A DNA stretch of 64,000 nt from Brucella pseudogrignonensis (GCF_032190615.1 NZ_JAVLAT010000003.1:62001-126000); one strand, 5' to 3'. Shown: positions 16,636 to 26,486, numbered from the stretch's first letter. The notes: a model not told the origin generated them from the sequence alone. A program made the numbers and translations.

Positions 16636-19600
16636 TTATTTCAAAGCGGCTGCAAAACTATCGCTCAATACGCTCAAGAGATGATCTGCATTGGCACGGC
16701 TAAACACCATCGATGGGCGCATTTTCAGCACGTTATCATGCGGGCCTTCAGTACCCATCAAGATACCGTGCGCTCTTGCGCCATCATTGATTGCACGCGC
16801 CAAAGCAGTTGCGGGCGCTTTGGTTTTACGATCTGTTACCAGCTCGATACCGAGGAACAGACCGCTACCGCGAACATCACCGATAATATCGAAGCGCTTC
16901 TGCATCGCCCGGAAACCATCAAGCAGATAGTTGCCGACATTAAGCGCATTTTCGCGCAGCTTATCGCGTTCGATCACGTCAAGAACAGCGAGACCAGCAG
17001 CACAGGAAACCGGATTACCGCCAAATGTGTTGAAGTACTCCATGCCATTGTTGAAGCTGTCAGCGATCTCACGCGTGGTGACAACTGCCGACATTGGATG
17101 CCCATTACCGATAGGCTTGCCCATGGTGACGATATCCGGCACCACATCCTGCAATTCGAATGCCCACCAATGGCTGCCCACGCGGCCAAAACCGACCTGC
17201 ACTTCATCCGCGATACAGACGCCACCAGCAGCGCGAACCATCGCATAAACTTCCTTGAGGTAGCCTTCAGGCAGGAACACCTGACCGGCAACACTCGGAA
17301 TGGATTCTGCCAGGAAGAAGGCCGGACTACATCCTTCTTTGCGCATGGATTCAATATGCTCCGCGATATTGGCTGCAAAGCGCTTTGCATGTTCCTCGAC
17401 GGGCCAGTCTTCCGGAGCGTGATAGCTGTCAGGAATTGTGCCTTCATAAACATGAGCAGGACGGCCCTTACCGGCCTTACGCTTATATTTATAAGGACTG
17501 AGATCAATCAACTCCTGTGTGGTGCCGTGATAGGCCCAGTCGAGAACAATTGCTTCATTGCGATTGGTATGGTTGCGCGCCATACGCAGCGCCAGACTGT
17601 TTGCTTCGCTGCCTGAACAGGCAAAAGAGGCAACCGTCAGACCTTCCGGCAATGTGGCTGTCAAACGCTCAGCATAGTTGACGATATTATCGTGCAGATA
17701 GCGGGTGTTGGTGTTGAGTAACGCCGCCTGACGCGCAATGGCTTCGACCACTTCAGGATGCGCATGGCCGATATGACAAACATTGTTGAAGCAATCGAGA
17801 TAGGCACGGCCTGTATTATCGATCAGCCAGGCGCCCTCACCACGTACGAATTTGATCGGTTCAGAATAAGAGATTGAAAGGTTTGGCAGCAAAATCTGCT
17901 TACGCTTTTCGATAATCTCTGCGCGTGTGTAACCATCCTGATGGAAGGTTTCGGGCGGAATACCGGCCAGTTCTGCGACATCCGGGAACAGATCAGCCCA
18001 GACATCCAGATAGGCCGTTTCGCCCACACCCAGAACTTCAGTCGCAGTCAAATTGAGATCGGTGGTCATGCCTAAATGCAGATGCGGGGTCCATCCACCA
18101 TTCTCATGAATATCACCCATATAGCCAACCAGATCACCGGCTTTGAGCTTCTGCCCAGCCTTCAGACGGCCCAAGGCCTCCTGCGCCATATGCCCCCACA
18201 GGGTCACGAATGGCGGACAACCTTCCGGGCTGTGCAACAGCGTTACCAGACCGCCATAGCCGAGCGGCTCGCGTTCAACTTCAACGCTTGTAACCGTCGC
18301 ATCAAGCGGCGTATAAAGCGGCGTTCCAGCCGGCATAAACAAGTCAACGCCGAGGTGGTGGATACGACGCAGACCATCAATAAAGCGCGATTCAAAGGCC
18401 GTATCCGTATAAACGGTGCGCTTTTCGCCCCATGAACCAATACCGAGCTCGATATTGTTTTCGGCGCAGAAATTATTCCACCACTCTGTTGCCTCTTTTG
18501 CGCGCTGCTCAGCAGATGCGACCGTCATAAAGTGCGTTTCATCGCCATAAGGCACAATTGCCTTGGTCATGGTAGCCGGTGCGGGCTGCACGATTGGCGC
18601 AAAGCTTTTGTGATTGTCGGAAATCCATTTACGGATTGCGCCAGCGCCGGAAATCGCATCAAAACCACAGGCTTTGCGCAGAATAGCGGTGGCGAAGCGC
18701 GGGTTCATAGCATCCATTTTGGCCAGCAAATTCCATGCTGGTGCTTCACTGATAGCGAGATATGGATTGTCTTCAGTCTGGTCGCGGCGTGATGCCGAGA
18801 ATGTCACGCTGGTGACAAGCCGCATCGCGATGAGTTCAAACAGAAGATCAACTTCTTCTTCTTTCAGCGGATATTTTTCATGGAAGCCTGATGCGAGAGC
18901 TGCGGCTGCACCAATCGGGTCTTCTGTATCAAGCGCTGCATAAGCACAGGCAATCGCCACTTCTGCAATCAGCACCGTATGAACGGCGTCGCCGAAATCG
19001 ATCAGCCCTGCGATCTGCTCATTATTGTCCTTATCGACGAGAATATTCCAGTCATTCGCGTCATTATGAATGACCTGCGCGCGCAGACCTGCAAGTTTCG
19101 GCGCAACCAGTGTTTCAAAGCGAGTGATAAAGCGCTCAAGCAATGCCCTCTTGTCTGCATCACCGACAAAGTGCAGGCGCGTGCGTGCGCGTCCAGCATG
19201 ACGCAAATCCCAGTCGAGTTCACGCACAGCACCGGGATGAATGAAGCCTTGAAGCGCATGATCCAGTTCACCCAGCGAGCGGCCCAGATTGCGCATCAGT
19301 TCAAAGGTGCGCGTGACTTGCGCCATTGGAGTGCCAGGAAGCCAGCCAACCAGCCGCACGGCATGGTTTTCACCATCGGCAGCCGTGACGGAAGCAAGCA
19401 TTTCACCGGAAAGACTTGGCTTGAGATAAGGCACAGCCAGTTTGGAATTACCATTTGCGAGATGACGAAAAAGCGCTGTCTGGAACTCGCTTTCGACCTC
19501 TGGCTCGCTGGCATTGACGATTTTCAAAATCCAGCCTGCATCACTCTCAGTTTTCAGCCGATAATTGCAGTCCCGTTCGCTATCAAGCGCGGATGCGCTT

Positions 19601-19683
19601 CCGGTGACGCCAAATATGTCTTTGGCGAGCTTTTCAGCGTCGATTGGCGAGAACTGGGGCGCGGGATGAGTGAGATCGGTCAT
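16636..19683 (-). CDS. Trifunctional fusion: APH-type kinase, M23 peptidase-like domain, class III aminotransferase/phospho-lyase
   Basis: 1015 residues with three domains. Residues about 20-300 are an APH/choline-kinase-like domain with the catalytic loop [10 protein letters not shown] (His206-Asp208-Asn213) and DFGD at 229-232. Residues about 415-545 are an M23 fold with the zinc-ligand pattern HLGVD (His443, Asp447) and HLHLG (His534, His536). Residues about 600-1015 are a class III PLP enzyme with [23 protein letters not shown] and the PLP lysine Lys856 in [11 protein letters not shown]. The kinase plus PLP pairing matches hydroxylysine kinase and the phosphohydroxylysine or phosphoethanolamine phospho-lyases, so phosphorylation followed by ammonia and phosphate elimination of an amino alcohol or hydroxy amino acid is a plausible reaction. 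The M23 role is unknown. A PAAT transporter with the same operator lies next to it. Confidence 0.85.
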   Translation of the reverse strand: MTDLTHPAPQFSPIDAEKLAKDIFGVTGSASALDSERDCNYRLKTESDAGWILKIVNASEPEVESEFQTALFRHLANGNSKLAVPYLKPSLSGEMLASVTAADGENHAVRLVGWLPGTPMAQVTRTFELMRNLGRSLGELDHALQGFIHPGAVRELDWDLRHAGRARTRLHFVGDADKRALLERFITRFETLVAPKLAGLRAQVIHNDANDWNILVDKDNNEQIAGLIDFGDAVHTVLIAEVAIACAYAALDTEDPIGAAAALASGFHEKYPLKEEEVDLLFELIAMRLVTSVTFSASRRDQTEDNPYLAISEAPAWNLLAKMDAMNPRFATAILRKACGFDAISGAGAIRKWISDNHKSFAPIVQPAPATMTKAIVPYGDETHFMTVASAEQRAKEATEWWNNFCAENNIELGIGSWGEKRTVYTDTAFESRFIDGLRRIHHLGVDLFMPAGTPLYTPLDATVTSVEVEREPLGYGGLVTLLHSPEGCPPFVTLWGHMAQEALGRLKAGQKLKAGDLVGYMGDIHENGGWTPHLHLGMTTDLNLTATEVLGVGETAYLDVWADLFPDVAELAGIPPETFHQDGYTRAEIIEKRKQILLPNLSISYSEPIKFVRGEGAWLIDNTGRAYLDCFNNVCHIGHAHPEVVEAIARQAALLNTNTRYLHDNIVNYAERLTATLPEGLTVASFACSGSEANSLALRMARNHTNRNEAIVLDWAYHGTTQELIDLSPYKYKRKAGKGRPAHVYEGTIPDSYHAPEDWPVEEHAKRFAANIAEHIESMRKEGCSPAFFLAESIPSVAGQVFLPEGYLKEVYAMVRAAGGVCIADEVQVGFGRVGSHWWAFELQDVVPDIVTMGKPIGNGHPMSAVVTTREIADSFNNGMEYFNTFGGNPVSCAAGLAVLDVIERDKLRENALNVGNYLLDGFRAMQKRFDIIGDVRGSGLFLGIELVTDRKTKAPATALARAINDGARAHGILMGTEGPHDNVLKMRPSMVFSRANADHLLSVLSDSFAAALK

Positions 19684-19753
19684 AAACAGTTTTCCGGGTT
19701 AGATTTGTTGTCGGCAGCTTGGCACGTCAACCATTTTCAGGCATCAAGTATCC

Positions 19754-19802
19754 TGTCGGGATAACCGGCACATTGTCGGAATAGACCGGCATATGTCCGG
19801 CA
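19754..19802. promoter_or_regulatory. Triple operator upstream of the fusion gene
   Basis: Three related sites in tandem: TGTCGG-GATAA-CCGGCA (19754-19770), TGTCGG-AATAGA-CCGGCA (19774-19791) and TGTCCGGCA (19794-19802). They match the site at 16501-16529 upstream of the amino-acid ABC operon and lie 71-119 bases before the fusion gene start. Confidence 0.7.
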
Positions 19803-19889
19803 GGTATTGCCAAGTTGTTTGAGGCTGGCGTTTCCGGTATCGATATGGCATGAAATTACTCAGCTCCTATCCCGGTTGAAGGAGTTTAG

Positions 19890-20010
19890 TTATCCGCATT
19901 AAATTGTTGCCTACGTTGTCTGGACCTATCACCGCTTTGCATTGAGCACCGCGGATGTAGACGATCTTCTTGCAGAGCGTGGTGTGCTTGTCAGGGTTGT
20001 GTCGCAAATA
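19890..20010 (+). pseudogene. IS6-family transposase N-terminal relic
   Basis: From 19903 the plus strand reads IVAYVVWTYHRFALSTADVDDLLAERG, the N-terminal block of IS6 transposases (VWLYFRFPLSLRDVEELLAERG). It has no start and no continuation beyond about 20010. Confidence 0.65.
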
Positions 20011-20048
20011 TTTCAGCCAGTTAAGGCCTGCCTTATCTGTAGACACAA

Positions 20049-20177
20049 TTATGCTGCGAGCTCCGCAAAGACTTTGAATGGCGAACGGCGATTATTTGTG
20101 AATTGATATTTGCGGATCATATGCGCCACTTCACTGCCCGCGATAGTCGCTGAGGCCGAATGAAATGCTTTGAAGCC
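20049..20177 (-). pseudogene. IS6-family transposase C-terminal relic
   Basis: The minus strand from 20177 to a stop at 20049-20051 reads GFKAFHSASATIAGSEVAHM and then IRKYQFTNNRRSPFKVFAELAA. This closely parallels the C-terminus of the IS6 protein at 12.6-13.3 kb (GFKTLHSASATIAGIKVAHM). The relic is cut at its upstream side by the IS5 element that begins at 20180. Confidence 0.75.
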
Positions 20178-20179
20178 TT

Positions 20180-21112
20180 AGAGCCTGTTCCAAAAAGGAT
20201 TGAGCGATTTCAGTAGGTTATGATTCAATCGGATAGCTTACATTCGATGGAGATCATGATGGCCTGGACTGCAACCGCTCGGCAACAATATGGACGACGC
20301 AACGCACGTTATGCAAGCGATTTAACGGATGCGGAATGGACTGTCATCGAACCGATGATGCCTGCACCGGGCCGTCTCGGACGCCCTCGCAAGACGGATT
20401 TGCGAGAGGTGGTAAATGCGTTGCTTTATATTGCTTCATCAGGTGGCGCATGGCGGCTTTTGCCCACGGACTTCCCACCATTTTCCACGGTGCAAAAGTA
20501 TTTCTATCGATGGCGAGATGAAGGGATGCTGCGCACGATCAACAACGCGCTCGTGATGACAGCACGCGAGTTGACCGGAAAGCAGCCCAGCCCTACCGCT
20601 GGCGTGATCGATAGCCAGTCAGTAAAAACCACGGAAAGTGGCGGAATACGGGGCTTTGACGCGGAAAAAAGATCAACGGTCGCAAGCGTCATATTGTGGT
20701 TGATACCCTCGGCTTGATGGTTGGTCTGGTGATCCATTCTGCGGGTATTCAAGACAGAGATGGTGCACCTGATGTCTTGAAAACCATCCTCAAACGCTGG
20801 CCGTGGTTACGGCATATCTTTGCTGATGGTGGATACGCGGGACCCAAGCTCAAAGACAGGTTGGAAAAGGTCGGAAAATTTACGCTGGAAATCGTCAAAC
20901 GATCCGATCACGCTGAGGGCTTCAAACTCTTACCACGCCGATGGGTGGTCGAGCGGACGTTTGCATGGCTGGGACGTTGCCGTAGATTGGCCAAAGATAT
21001 CGAAAAAACCGTCGCGTCTGCTGAAGCCTGGGTCTACATCGCAAACATTCGCCTGCTCACCCGGCGCATCGCAAGAGCCTGATATCGTTACATTCATTAT
21101 GATTCAGGCTCT
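20180..21112 (+). mobile_element. IS5-family insertion sequence
   Basis: AGAGCCTG at 20180-20187 and CAGGCTCT at 21105-21112 are the inner cores of longer imperfect terminal repeats (the left end continues TTCCAAAAAGGATTGAGCGAT; the right end in reverse continues AATCATAATGAATGTAACGAT). About 930 bases with one frameshifted transposase gene. No clear target duplication, and the IS6 relic on its left does not resume on its right, so flanking DNA has been deleted or rearranged. Confidence 0.8.
20256..21082 (+). CDS. IS5-family transposase (two frames joined by -1 frameshift)
   Basis: Frame 1 (to 20717) gives MMAWTATARQQYGRR, RYASDLTDAEWTVIEPMMP and VIDSQSVKTTESGG; frame 2 continues with KRHIVVDTLGL, FADGGYAGPKL and RRWVVERTFAWLGR, so the DDE residues are split between the frames. 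The change of frame falls at six adenines (20665-20670, sequence GCGGAAAAAAGATC), where a single-base backward slip restores GKKINGRKRH. Such slippery A runs are used for programmed frameshifting in IS5 relatives, so the element may be active rather than mutated. A simple one-base loss cannot be excluded. Confidence 0.75.
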
Positions 21113-21433
21113 GAGGCACATTAATGAGCACGTATCCATTTGCAAAAGTCGTCTCATTCCAATCTCCACCTGCGTAAAATGTTTGGATTGATGGTCATCT
21201 TACCCAATTGATCAGAACGCAAATGTGCTTGATGCGAAGGTGCAGTGCCGCCATAATGTTTAAGCTGCAAAGATTAGCTCCATAGCGTATAGTCATTGAC
21301 AAGCTGCAATTGTACGGAACGAGCAGACCACAGGTCATAGCTGATCTTGATCATTCTCAAGTTCATGCGCCGAGTATGATGATGTTGACGCGGCAGCCTT
21401 TCAAAACAATCGTTCGTTGACTGGGTTTTCTGC
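21113..21433. other. Intergenic region between IS5 and nnrS
   Basis: About 320 bases with no gene that I can support; the minus-strand nnrS gene ends at 21434. No terminal repeat, terminator or good Crp/Fnr box was recognised. Confidence 0.4.
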
Positions 21434-22666
21434 TCAAGCTTTTCGTTTGCGCGTGAGCATAGGTCCGTATTCGAGGACATAGAGACCAAATCCCAGCATC
21501 CATAGCAGTGCGGAACCCGCAAGAAATGTATGGAAGAAGTTTGGCATCATTTCAGCAAAAGGCCTGATAATGGCTGCGAGAATGACGCACAGATAGGCAA
21601 TTTGTGTTGTTAGCGTTGCTGTCAGCGGTCTGCCTGTATGACCGCGTGTGGCACGCGTCATTACTGCAAGCATCATGCAGCCGATAACCCCAACCGTCAT
21701 GACATGAAGCGCTGAAAAGGGGTTGAGCTTCCCAAGCGCCGCGCATGCAATGGCAATATAACCTGCTGGTACGAAAGCGTAGGCACCATGCAGCACAAGC
21801 AGAAGCTTTTCGCGCGCCACTGTCCAGCCGCGCCAGCGATAAAGACGGATTGTGTGAAGTATCGCCGTTGTGATTGCGAGAACTGCAGTCAGCGTTGATT
21901 CAGGTATTGTGACCCATGAAAGAGAGGCTGCAACGCCCACCAAAATGCACAATCCGTCATAGCGGTTGAATGGAACTGGAAACAGCGTTGATCCGGTCTT
22001 GTTGAGCCAGTTTCGTGTGAAACTTGGAATAATGCGTCCGCCGATCAGCATGATTAACAGCACATAGGCGCTGACGCCGATACGGTTTGCCATTGCAACG
22101 TTACCACCGCTCAGAGCTAGATAGTGAAATGCGATGTTGGCGAACGTAACAACACCCACAGCGATCAAAACTTTAAGGTTTTTCCATTGATGTCCGGCGA
22201 TGATTTCACGCGCGCAAATGAAAAGCAGCATTGGCAGAAACAGGCTTTCGATCCCAACAGCCAGATACAGGTTTGTGATTTCGGGATTGAGAAATACCAG
22301 ACGACCGAGAAGCCATGCACCAAAAAGGATTGCAAGCGGCATGCCGGAAACTGGCAGCCTTCCAGTCCAGTTGGGAACCGCTGTTAGCAGAAAGCCTGCA
22401 AGAACAGCAGAAGAAAAGCCGAAGACCATTTCATGGGCGTGCCAGTTGAGTGCACCATAGGCACCACCGACAGACAGGCCAAGCGTCAGTGAAAATATCC
22501 AGAGCAGCATTGCCAGAACTGCCCAGATGGCCCCGCCCAGAAAAAATGGGCGGAAGCCATAACTAAAAATTGCCGGTCCGGTTTTTTTGAAACCGCGCGC
22601 TATCGCGCCGCGCCGTTCGGAGGGCTTAGCTGCGGGGGCAGCAAGCAGACCTTCCTGTATTGCCAT
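21434..22666 (-). CDS. nnrS: NnrS family haem/copper membrane protein
   Basis: 410 residues with about twelve membrane helices. NnrS proteins are haem- and copper-containing membrane proteins that accompany denitrification genes and protect against NO-related stress. The histidine block NWHAHEMVFGFSSAVLAGFLLTA, the family signature, is near residues 75-97; a second conserved block is LHVMTVGVIGCMMLAVMTRATRGHTGR. GAGG precedes the ATG. It lies 46 bases after the pseudoazurin gene on the same strand and is probably cotranscribed from the Crp/Fnr box at 23246-23259. A second NnrS is encoded at 29155-30366. Confidence 0.92.
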   Translation of the reverse strand: MAIQEGLLAAPAAKPSERRGAIARGFKKTGPAIFSYGFRPFFLGGAIWAVLAMLLWIFSLTLGLSVGGAYGALNWHAHEMVFGFSSAVLAGFLLTAVPNWTGRLPVSGMPLAILFGAWLLGRLVFLNPEITNLYLAVGIESLFLPMLLFICAREIIAGHQWKNLKVLIAVGVVTFANIAFHYLALSGGNVAMANRIGVSAYVLLIMLIGGRIIPSFTRNWLNKTGSTLFPVPFNRYDGLCILVGVAASLSWVTIPESTLTAVLAITTAILHTIRLYRWRGWTVAREKLLLVLHGAYAFVPAGYIAIACAALGKLNPFSALHVMTVGVIGCMMLAVMTRATRGHTGRPLTATLTTQIAYLCVILAAIIRPFAEMMPNFFHTFLAGSALLWMLGFGLYVLEYGPMLTRKRKA

Positions 22667-22712
22667 AATATCCTCGTCACCTGACCGGTTTTCTGCAATT
22701 TAGAGCCGTCTG

Positions 22713-23153
22713 TTACTGAGCGCTGGCAATTGCCTTCTCTAGTCTTGCCTGCACAGGCTTTGGCTTCTTGGCTGCAACGATCCCTTCAAGATTTGCTGGA
22801 TTGTCGCCAACAACGAGCAGTGCAACCATACCCATTGCATAATGCGGTGTGCATTTGACGAAATAAGCGCCGGGTTCTGTGACGGTCAGTACGTAATTTT
22901 CGTTGACCTTGCTTTTGAAAGCATCAACGCCTTCTGGGATCATTCCTTTGATCGACTCAACATTGTGCCCCTTATCAGTAGGGATGAATGTTATCGTGTC
23001 GCCGGGATTTGCCTTGATATAAGAAGGCTCGAAAACCATTGCGCCTTCTGCGCCCTTATTAAGCATGTGGACTTCGATATTTTCAGCCATGACGGGGGCC
23101 ACCATCATTAGGCTGAGAGTTGCCGCGGCGAACGAAATTGCAAATTTACGCAT
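22713..23153 (-). CDS. paz: Pseudoazurin (type I copper electron carrier)
   Basis: 146-residue precursor with a 23-residue Sec signal ([20 protein letters not shown], cleavage after VMA). The mature protein of about 123 residues carries all four type 1 copper ligands: His40 (KGHNVE), Cys78, His81 and Met86 (CTPHYAMGM), mature numbering. Pseudoazurin shuttles electrons in the periplasm to NirK and NosZ. The ATG at 23153 has GGAG nine bases upstream; longer frames are not needed. A perfect TTGAT-n4-ATCAA box at 23246-23259 would place the transcription start about 58 bases before the ATG. Confidence 0.95.
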   Translation of the reverse strand: MRKFAISFAAATLSLMMVAPVMAENIEVHMLNKGAEGAMVFEPSYIKANPGDTITFIPTDKGHNVESIKGMIPEGVDAFKSKVNENYVLTVTEPGAYFVKCTPHYAMGMVALLVVGDNPANLEGIVAAKKPKPVQARLEKAIASAQ

Positions 23154-23245
23154 CTGTTTGATCTCCATAGCTGGCTTGGACGACTTCACAACGATGCCCA
23201 TTCGCCAGGCTGATGTAGATTTAGAACGGCTCGAGACTCATATCT

Positions 23246-23259
23246 TTGATTGAGATCAA
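23246..23259. promoter_or_regulatory. Crp/Fnr-type box (FNR/NnrR) for paz-nnrS
   Basis: TTGAT-TGAG-ATCAA, a perfect 14-base palindrome centred about 99 bases before the pseudoazurin start. It matches the FNR consensus exactly. Activation at -41.5 would start transcription near 23211. Confidence 0.85.
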
Positions 23260-23286
23260 ATAGATTTAAATAGTGGAGAATAAGAC

Positions 23287-23988
23287 TCACATATCGCTTT
23301 CAGCAATGTGCTTGAGGCGCCTCAGATCACGCACGATCAGGGATTTTCGGCCACCTTCGACCCAGCCTTTGCCCTGCCATTGGCTGATGATGCGCGAAAC
23401 TGTGTGCAAAGTAGTTCCGGTCAATTCTGCAATGTCCTGCCGCGAGACGGGAAAATCGATGCGGATACCGCTATCTTCTTTTACACCCGCTTCATCAGCA
23501 AGCCGGATGATCGCATGAGCAACGCGCTGCTCGACTTCCTGTGTGGAAATTTCGCGAATACGCGAATGGGCAGCGTCGAGACGACTACCGATCATCTGCA
23601 TGGTCTTCACGGCTAGCGTCGGGTGACGTGCCATAAATTCGGTCATTAGCTCCATCGGCCATGCAAGGACGCTGCTATCGGCCAGTGCAAGAGGCGTGCC
23701 GGGATAATCCTTGCGTCCCAGCGCAAGCGCAAAGCCAAACAGATCGCCGGGATTGACCACCCGAACGATGAGTTGCTGTCCGTCAGCAGTGACCTGGGTT
23801 ACTTTCAAACGACCATGCACCAGAATATAGAACAGCTTGGCCTGTTCGCCCTGCTGGAAAACCGTGCGGCCTTGCGGAACTGATCTGTGTGTGGCTTGCG
23901 CGAGCAGCTTATCGAAAGCTGGCGGTTCCATACCTGCAAAAACAGGAAGGGCACGCACCATATTTTTCAGCATTGTATCGGCAGCCAT
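23287..23988 (-). CDS. nnrR: Crp/Fnr-family regulator, NnrR/DNR type (copy 1)
   Basis: 233 residues: cyclic-nucleotide-binding-like beta roll (about 15-125), long dimer helix, and a C-terminal winged helix with SRQDIAELTGTTLHTVSRIISQW as recognition helix. It lacks the cysteine cluster of FNR, so it should not bind an Fe-S cluster; the DNR/NnrR class senses NO. It is a clear paralogue of the protein at 42099-42794 (shared GRLKV-QVT-DGQQ-IVR, NPGDLFGFA, TGTTLHTVSRI). It is transcribed alone, upstream of the paz operon. Which of the two paralogues is the main NO sensor cannot be told. Confidence 0.85.
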   Translation of the reverse strand: MAADTMLKNMVRALPVFAGMEPPAFDKLLAQATHRSVPQGRTVFQQGEQAKLFYILVHGRLKVTQVTADGQQLIVRVVNPGDLFGFALALGRKDYPGTPLALADSSVLAWPMELMTEFMARHPTLAVKTMQMIGSRLDAAHSRIREISTQEVEQRVAHAIIRLADEAGVKEDSGIRIDFPVSRQDIAELTGTTLHTVSRIISQWQGKGWVEGGRKSLIVRDLRRLKHIAESDM

Positions 23989-24092
23989 CTCTTACTCCAG
24001 GCACTTGGACTGCATCATGATCAACAATGCAACAAGCTGTTGGGAATTTAAGAGAGCGCTATCAGACCCGAGGTGTTAAATAAATAGTATTA

Positions 24093-24130
24093 TGCGCCCT
24101 CTTGCATGTAGTTAGTTGCAAAAGGGCGCA
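24093..24130. terminator. Terminator of the TonB-receptor gene
   Basis: TGCGCCCTCTTGCA (24093-24106) pairs with TGCAAAAGGGCGCA (24117-24130) with a single mismatch, a 14-base stem just after the receptor stop on the minus strand. Confidence 0.75.
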
Positions 24131-24139
24131 TTCATTCGA

Positions 24140-26395
24140 TTAGTATTTAGCTTTAAGGCCCACAAAGAACCCGCGTCCATCGCCGGGCAGAAACGCAGCC
24201 TGATCGGGCCGAGCCTGATCAACAATCAGCGTTGAGCTTGCATATTTTTCGTCAAAGACATTGGTGACTTCGCCGAAGAACAGAAGGTTATCGCTGATTT
24301 TCACCTCTGTACGCAGATCAACCACGGCATAGGGATCGGAATAGAGCGTGTTCATATTATCGACGGACGTTTTTTCAGGCACCCATTGAACGGCACCCTG
24401 CAAAGTCCAGCGGTCGTTAACTTCGTAATTGAGCACCGTGTTGATGATCTGGCGAGGGGCACCGGCAAGCCGGTTGTCACCGCGAAGCGGATCATCATGG
24501 AAGCGGAAGTCCTGATAGGTATAAACGACCCGACCGGAAATTCGATCAGTGATCTGTGCTGCCAGTCCAAGCTCGATACCAAAATGTCGTGTATCGTCGG
24601 CATTGATCGCGCCCAGTGAGGCGCCTGTAACGTCGCGCGAGCTCAACAACTCATTGTTGACCCATGAATAATAGCTCGTCACATCCCATGCAAACAGCCC
24701 CATTTCGGAGCGCCAGCCTGCTTCGATCGTTGTTGCGGTCTGTGCATCAAGATCGGGTGCGCGGAAAGCATCGGCTACCGCAAACGGTGCTCCGGGGTTT
24801 GGCCGTCCGGCACTGCTGTTGGGCGTACCATTGATGGTTGCCAGAAGATCGTCATGTGTTGGCGGTTCAAAGCTGCGGCTGACGGCGGCAAAGAATGTGT
24901 TGGCGTCATCAGGCTTGTAGCTCACGCCAAGGCTTGGGCTCCAGCCCTGATAATTGCGGTCGTAGCTGTTATTGTTTGTTGGAACTGCACCGTTGGGCAA
25001 ACGTAGCGTTGGATTGGCGGGATTGTAGGCAATGGTTGGCCGTGTTGAAAGGCTGTAAGTGTCGTCATTCTTGCGCGTTGCGTAGGCGTAGGACAGTGCT
25101 GGAAAGACGGTAATTGTATCGTTGAGCGGAACGTTGAAGCCAGCATGAAGCGAGAGTGTGCTGGCATCGAGATCGTTTTCACCAAACTGCGCGCCCTGTG
25201 TGCCGGATTGATTGATGTAATAATTGCGGTCTATGGAACCGATGGAATATTGCGCAGTCGTTTCAAAAAGAGGCAGGGGCGCTGCATCGTCGTGTCTATA
25301 TGCGTAACGAACAACACCGGTGAAATCGCCACCCTTGGTTTCGCGGATCTCCGCGGAAATCGGGAAGCGGAATGTGTCGTCCGTATAGGTGTAACCCATC
25401 GCGAAATCAAAAAGATGCGCGTCGAATTCGGCTGTGGTGCGTGAACCGATCAGGAGTTGTTTTGCATCGCGCCGTGGCCTGTCACGCAGAACATTTGGGC
25501 CGGCATTGATCGCGCCGCCCGGTATGACTGTCGGACCGGTGTGAACCTGACGTGGATCGGATTCGAGTTGGCTTTTGGTGAGAGGCCCGGACACATCAAA
25601 GCCAAGATCGGTATAGCCCCAGAAGAAGCGGGTCTTGATATTATCGTTCACCTCAAAGCCGACATTGCCGCCAACGCTCACGCGTTCGGATTGGTTATAA
25701 TCACGAAAACCGTCGCGACGTGTGTAATCGGCCTGAAACAGCCCATCCATCGTGCCGGTCTGAAAGCCTGCTTTGCCGGAAACGCCGACCTGTCCAAATG
25801 AGCCGCCGCTGACGGTTCCCTGCATGCCCTGATATTGCGCGCCTGTGGGCGATACGAAATTGAGTGCGCCACCCAGTACAGTCGCGCCAAGCCGATTGGC
25901 CATATAGCCGCGATAGACTTCTATCGTTTCCGCAAGGCTGGGGTTTGCAAATCCGACCGCGTAAGTGCCGTCTGCACGATTAAGCGGCAAACCGTCCTGA
26001 AGCATTAGAATGCCACGCTCGACCGGATTTTGTTGCAGGCCGGAACCACGGATCTGAATGCGCGGCTGGTCGTTGCCACCAAAGAAGTTCTGCACAACCA
26101 CACCCGGAACAGAACGCAATGCACGCGATACGGTCTCGTTTGCGGTCACGACCCGATCACTTTGTTCGACAAGTGCAACACCGCCCGGCATTGCATCGAA
26201 GCGCTTTTTCAAGGCTGCGTTATCGTCGGCACCGATGATGATCGGATCAAGCACAATTGATGATCCGGGTAATGCTGATTGCGCCAGAGCAAAGCCGCAT
26301 GCACCGAACAGTATTAATCCGGTCGATGTCAGAAGTTGCAGCATACGCCGTTGGTGAAAGCCTCCTGGCTTTGAGGTGCCCTGTTCAATCCGCAT
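24140..26395 (-). CDS. TonB-dependent outer-membrane receptor
   Basis: 751 residues: signal sequence (ending near GFALAQS), plug domain (about 45-170, with MPGGVALVEQSD, SRALRSVPGVVVQNFFGGND and IQIRGSGLQQN), and a 22-strand barrel ending in aromatic Tyr (GFFVGLKAKY). It imports a chelated metal or similar ligand using TonB energy. The ATG at 26395 follows a GGGGA ribosome-binding site. It is divergent from an NMT1-type ABC importer and NnrS operon; a perfect Crp/Fnr box lies between them. The FecA-like plug suggests an iron or other metal chelate, but no met-rich copper motif was seen, so it is not assigned to OprC/NosA. Confidence 0.88.
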   Translation of the reverse strand: MRIEQGTSKPGGFHQRRMLQLLTSTGLILFGACGFALAQSALPGSSIVLDPIIIGADDNAALKKRFDAMPGGVALVEQSDRVVTANETVSRALRSVPGVVVQNFFGGNDQPRIQIRGSGLQQNPVERGILMLQDGLPLNRADGTYAVGFANPSLAETIEVYRGYMANRLGATVLGGALNFVSPTGAQYQGMQGTVSGGSFGQVGVSGKAGFQTGTMDGLFQADYTRRDGFRDYNQSERVSVGGNVGFEVNDNIKTRFFWGYTDLGFDVSGPLTKSQLESDPRQVHTGPTVIPGGAINAGPNVLRDRPRRDAKQLLIGSRTTAEFDAHLFDFAMGYTYTDDTFRFPISAEIRETKGGDFTGVVRYAYRHDDAAPLPLFETTAQYSIGSIDRNYYINQSGTQGAQFGENDLDASTLSLHAGFNVPLNDTITVFPALSYAYATRKNDDTYSLSTRPTIAYNPANPTLRLPNGAVPTNNNSYDRNYQGWSPSLGVSYKPDDANTFFAAVSRSFEPPTHDDLLATINGTPNSSAGRPNPGAPFAVADAFRAPDLDAQTATTIEAGWRSEMGLFAWDVTSYYSWVNNELLSSRDVTGASLGAINADDTRHFGIELGLAAQITDRISGRVVYTYQDFRFHDDPLRGDNRLAGAPRQIINTVLNYEVNDRWTLQGAVQWVPEKTSVDNMNTLYSDPYAVVDLRTEVKISDNLLFFGEVTNVFDEKYASSTLIVDQARPDQAAFLPGDGRGFFVGLKAKY

Positions 26396-26472
26396 GAATA
26401 TTCCCCTGCAATTGCGAGCGCCCCGCGCTCCTAATGATAGGCGGCAAATAAACATGAGGGAATTTCTCTTCT

Positions 26473-26486
26473 TTGATCCAAATCAA
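26473..26486. promoter_or_regulatory. Crp/Fnr-type box shared by TonB receptor and ABC/NnrS operon
   Basis: TTGAT-CCAA-ATCAA, a perfect palindrome in the 150-base divergent gap. A -41.5 geometry puts starts near 26438 (leftward, 43-base leader) and 26521 (rightward, 25-base leader); both fit. Confidence 0.85.

Noticed and set aside
16624-17616. 330-codon plus-strand frame opposite the aminotransferase domain
   Set aside because: Antisense to the PLP domain; no ribosome-binding site or recognisable fold.
23287-23988. Assigning this regulator as FNR (Fe-S oxygen sensor)
   Set aside because: The N-terminal cysteine cluster required for [4Fe-4S] binding is absent.
23989-24080. Possible Crp/Fnr box (TTGATCATGATGCA on the minus strand) before nnrR copy 1
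   Set aside because: Only the left half-site matches; right half is ATGCA instead of ATCAA.
24140-26395. Assigning the TonB receptor as copper porin NosA/OprC
   Set aside because: No Met-rich or characteristic copper motifs visible; the plug resembles iron-chelate receptors, so only a general call is supported.
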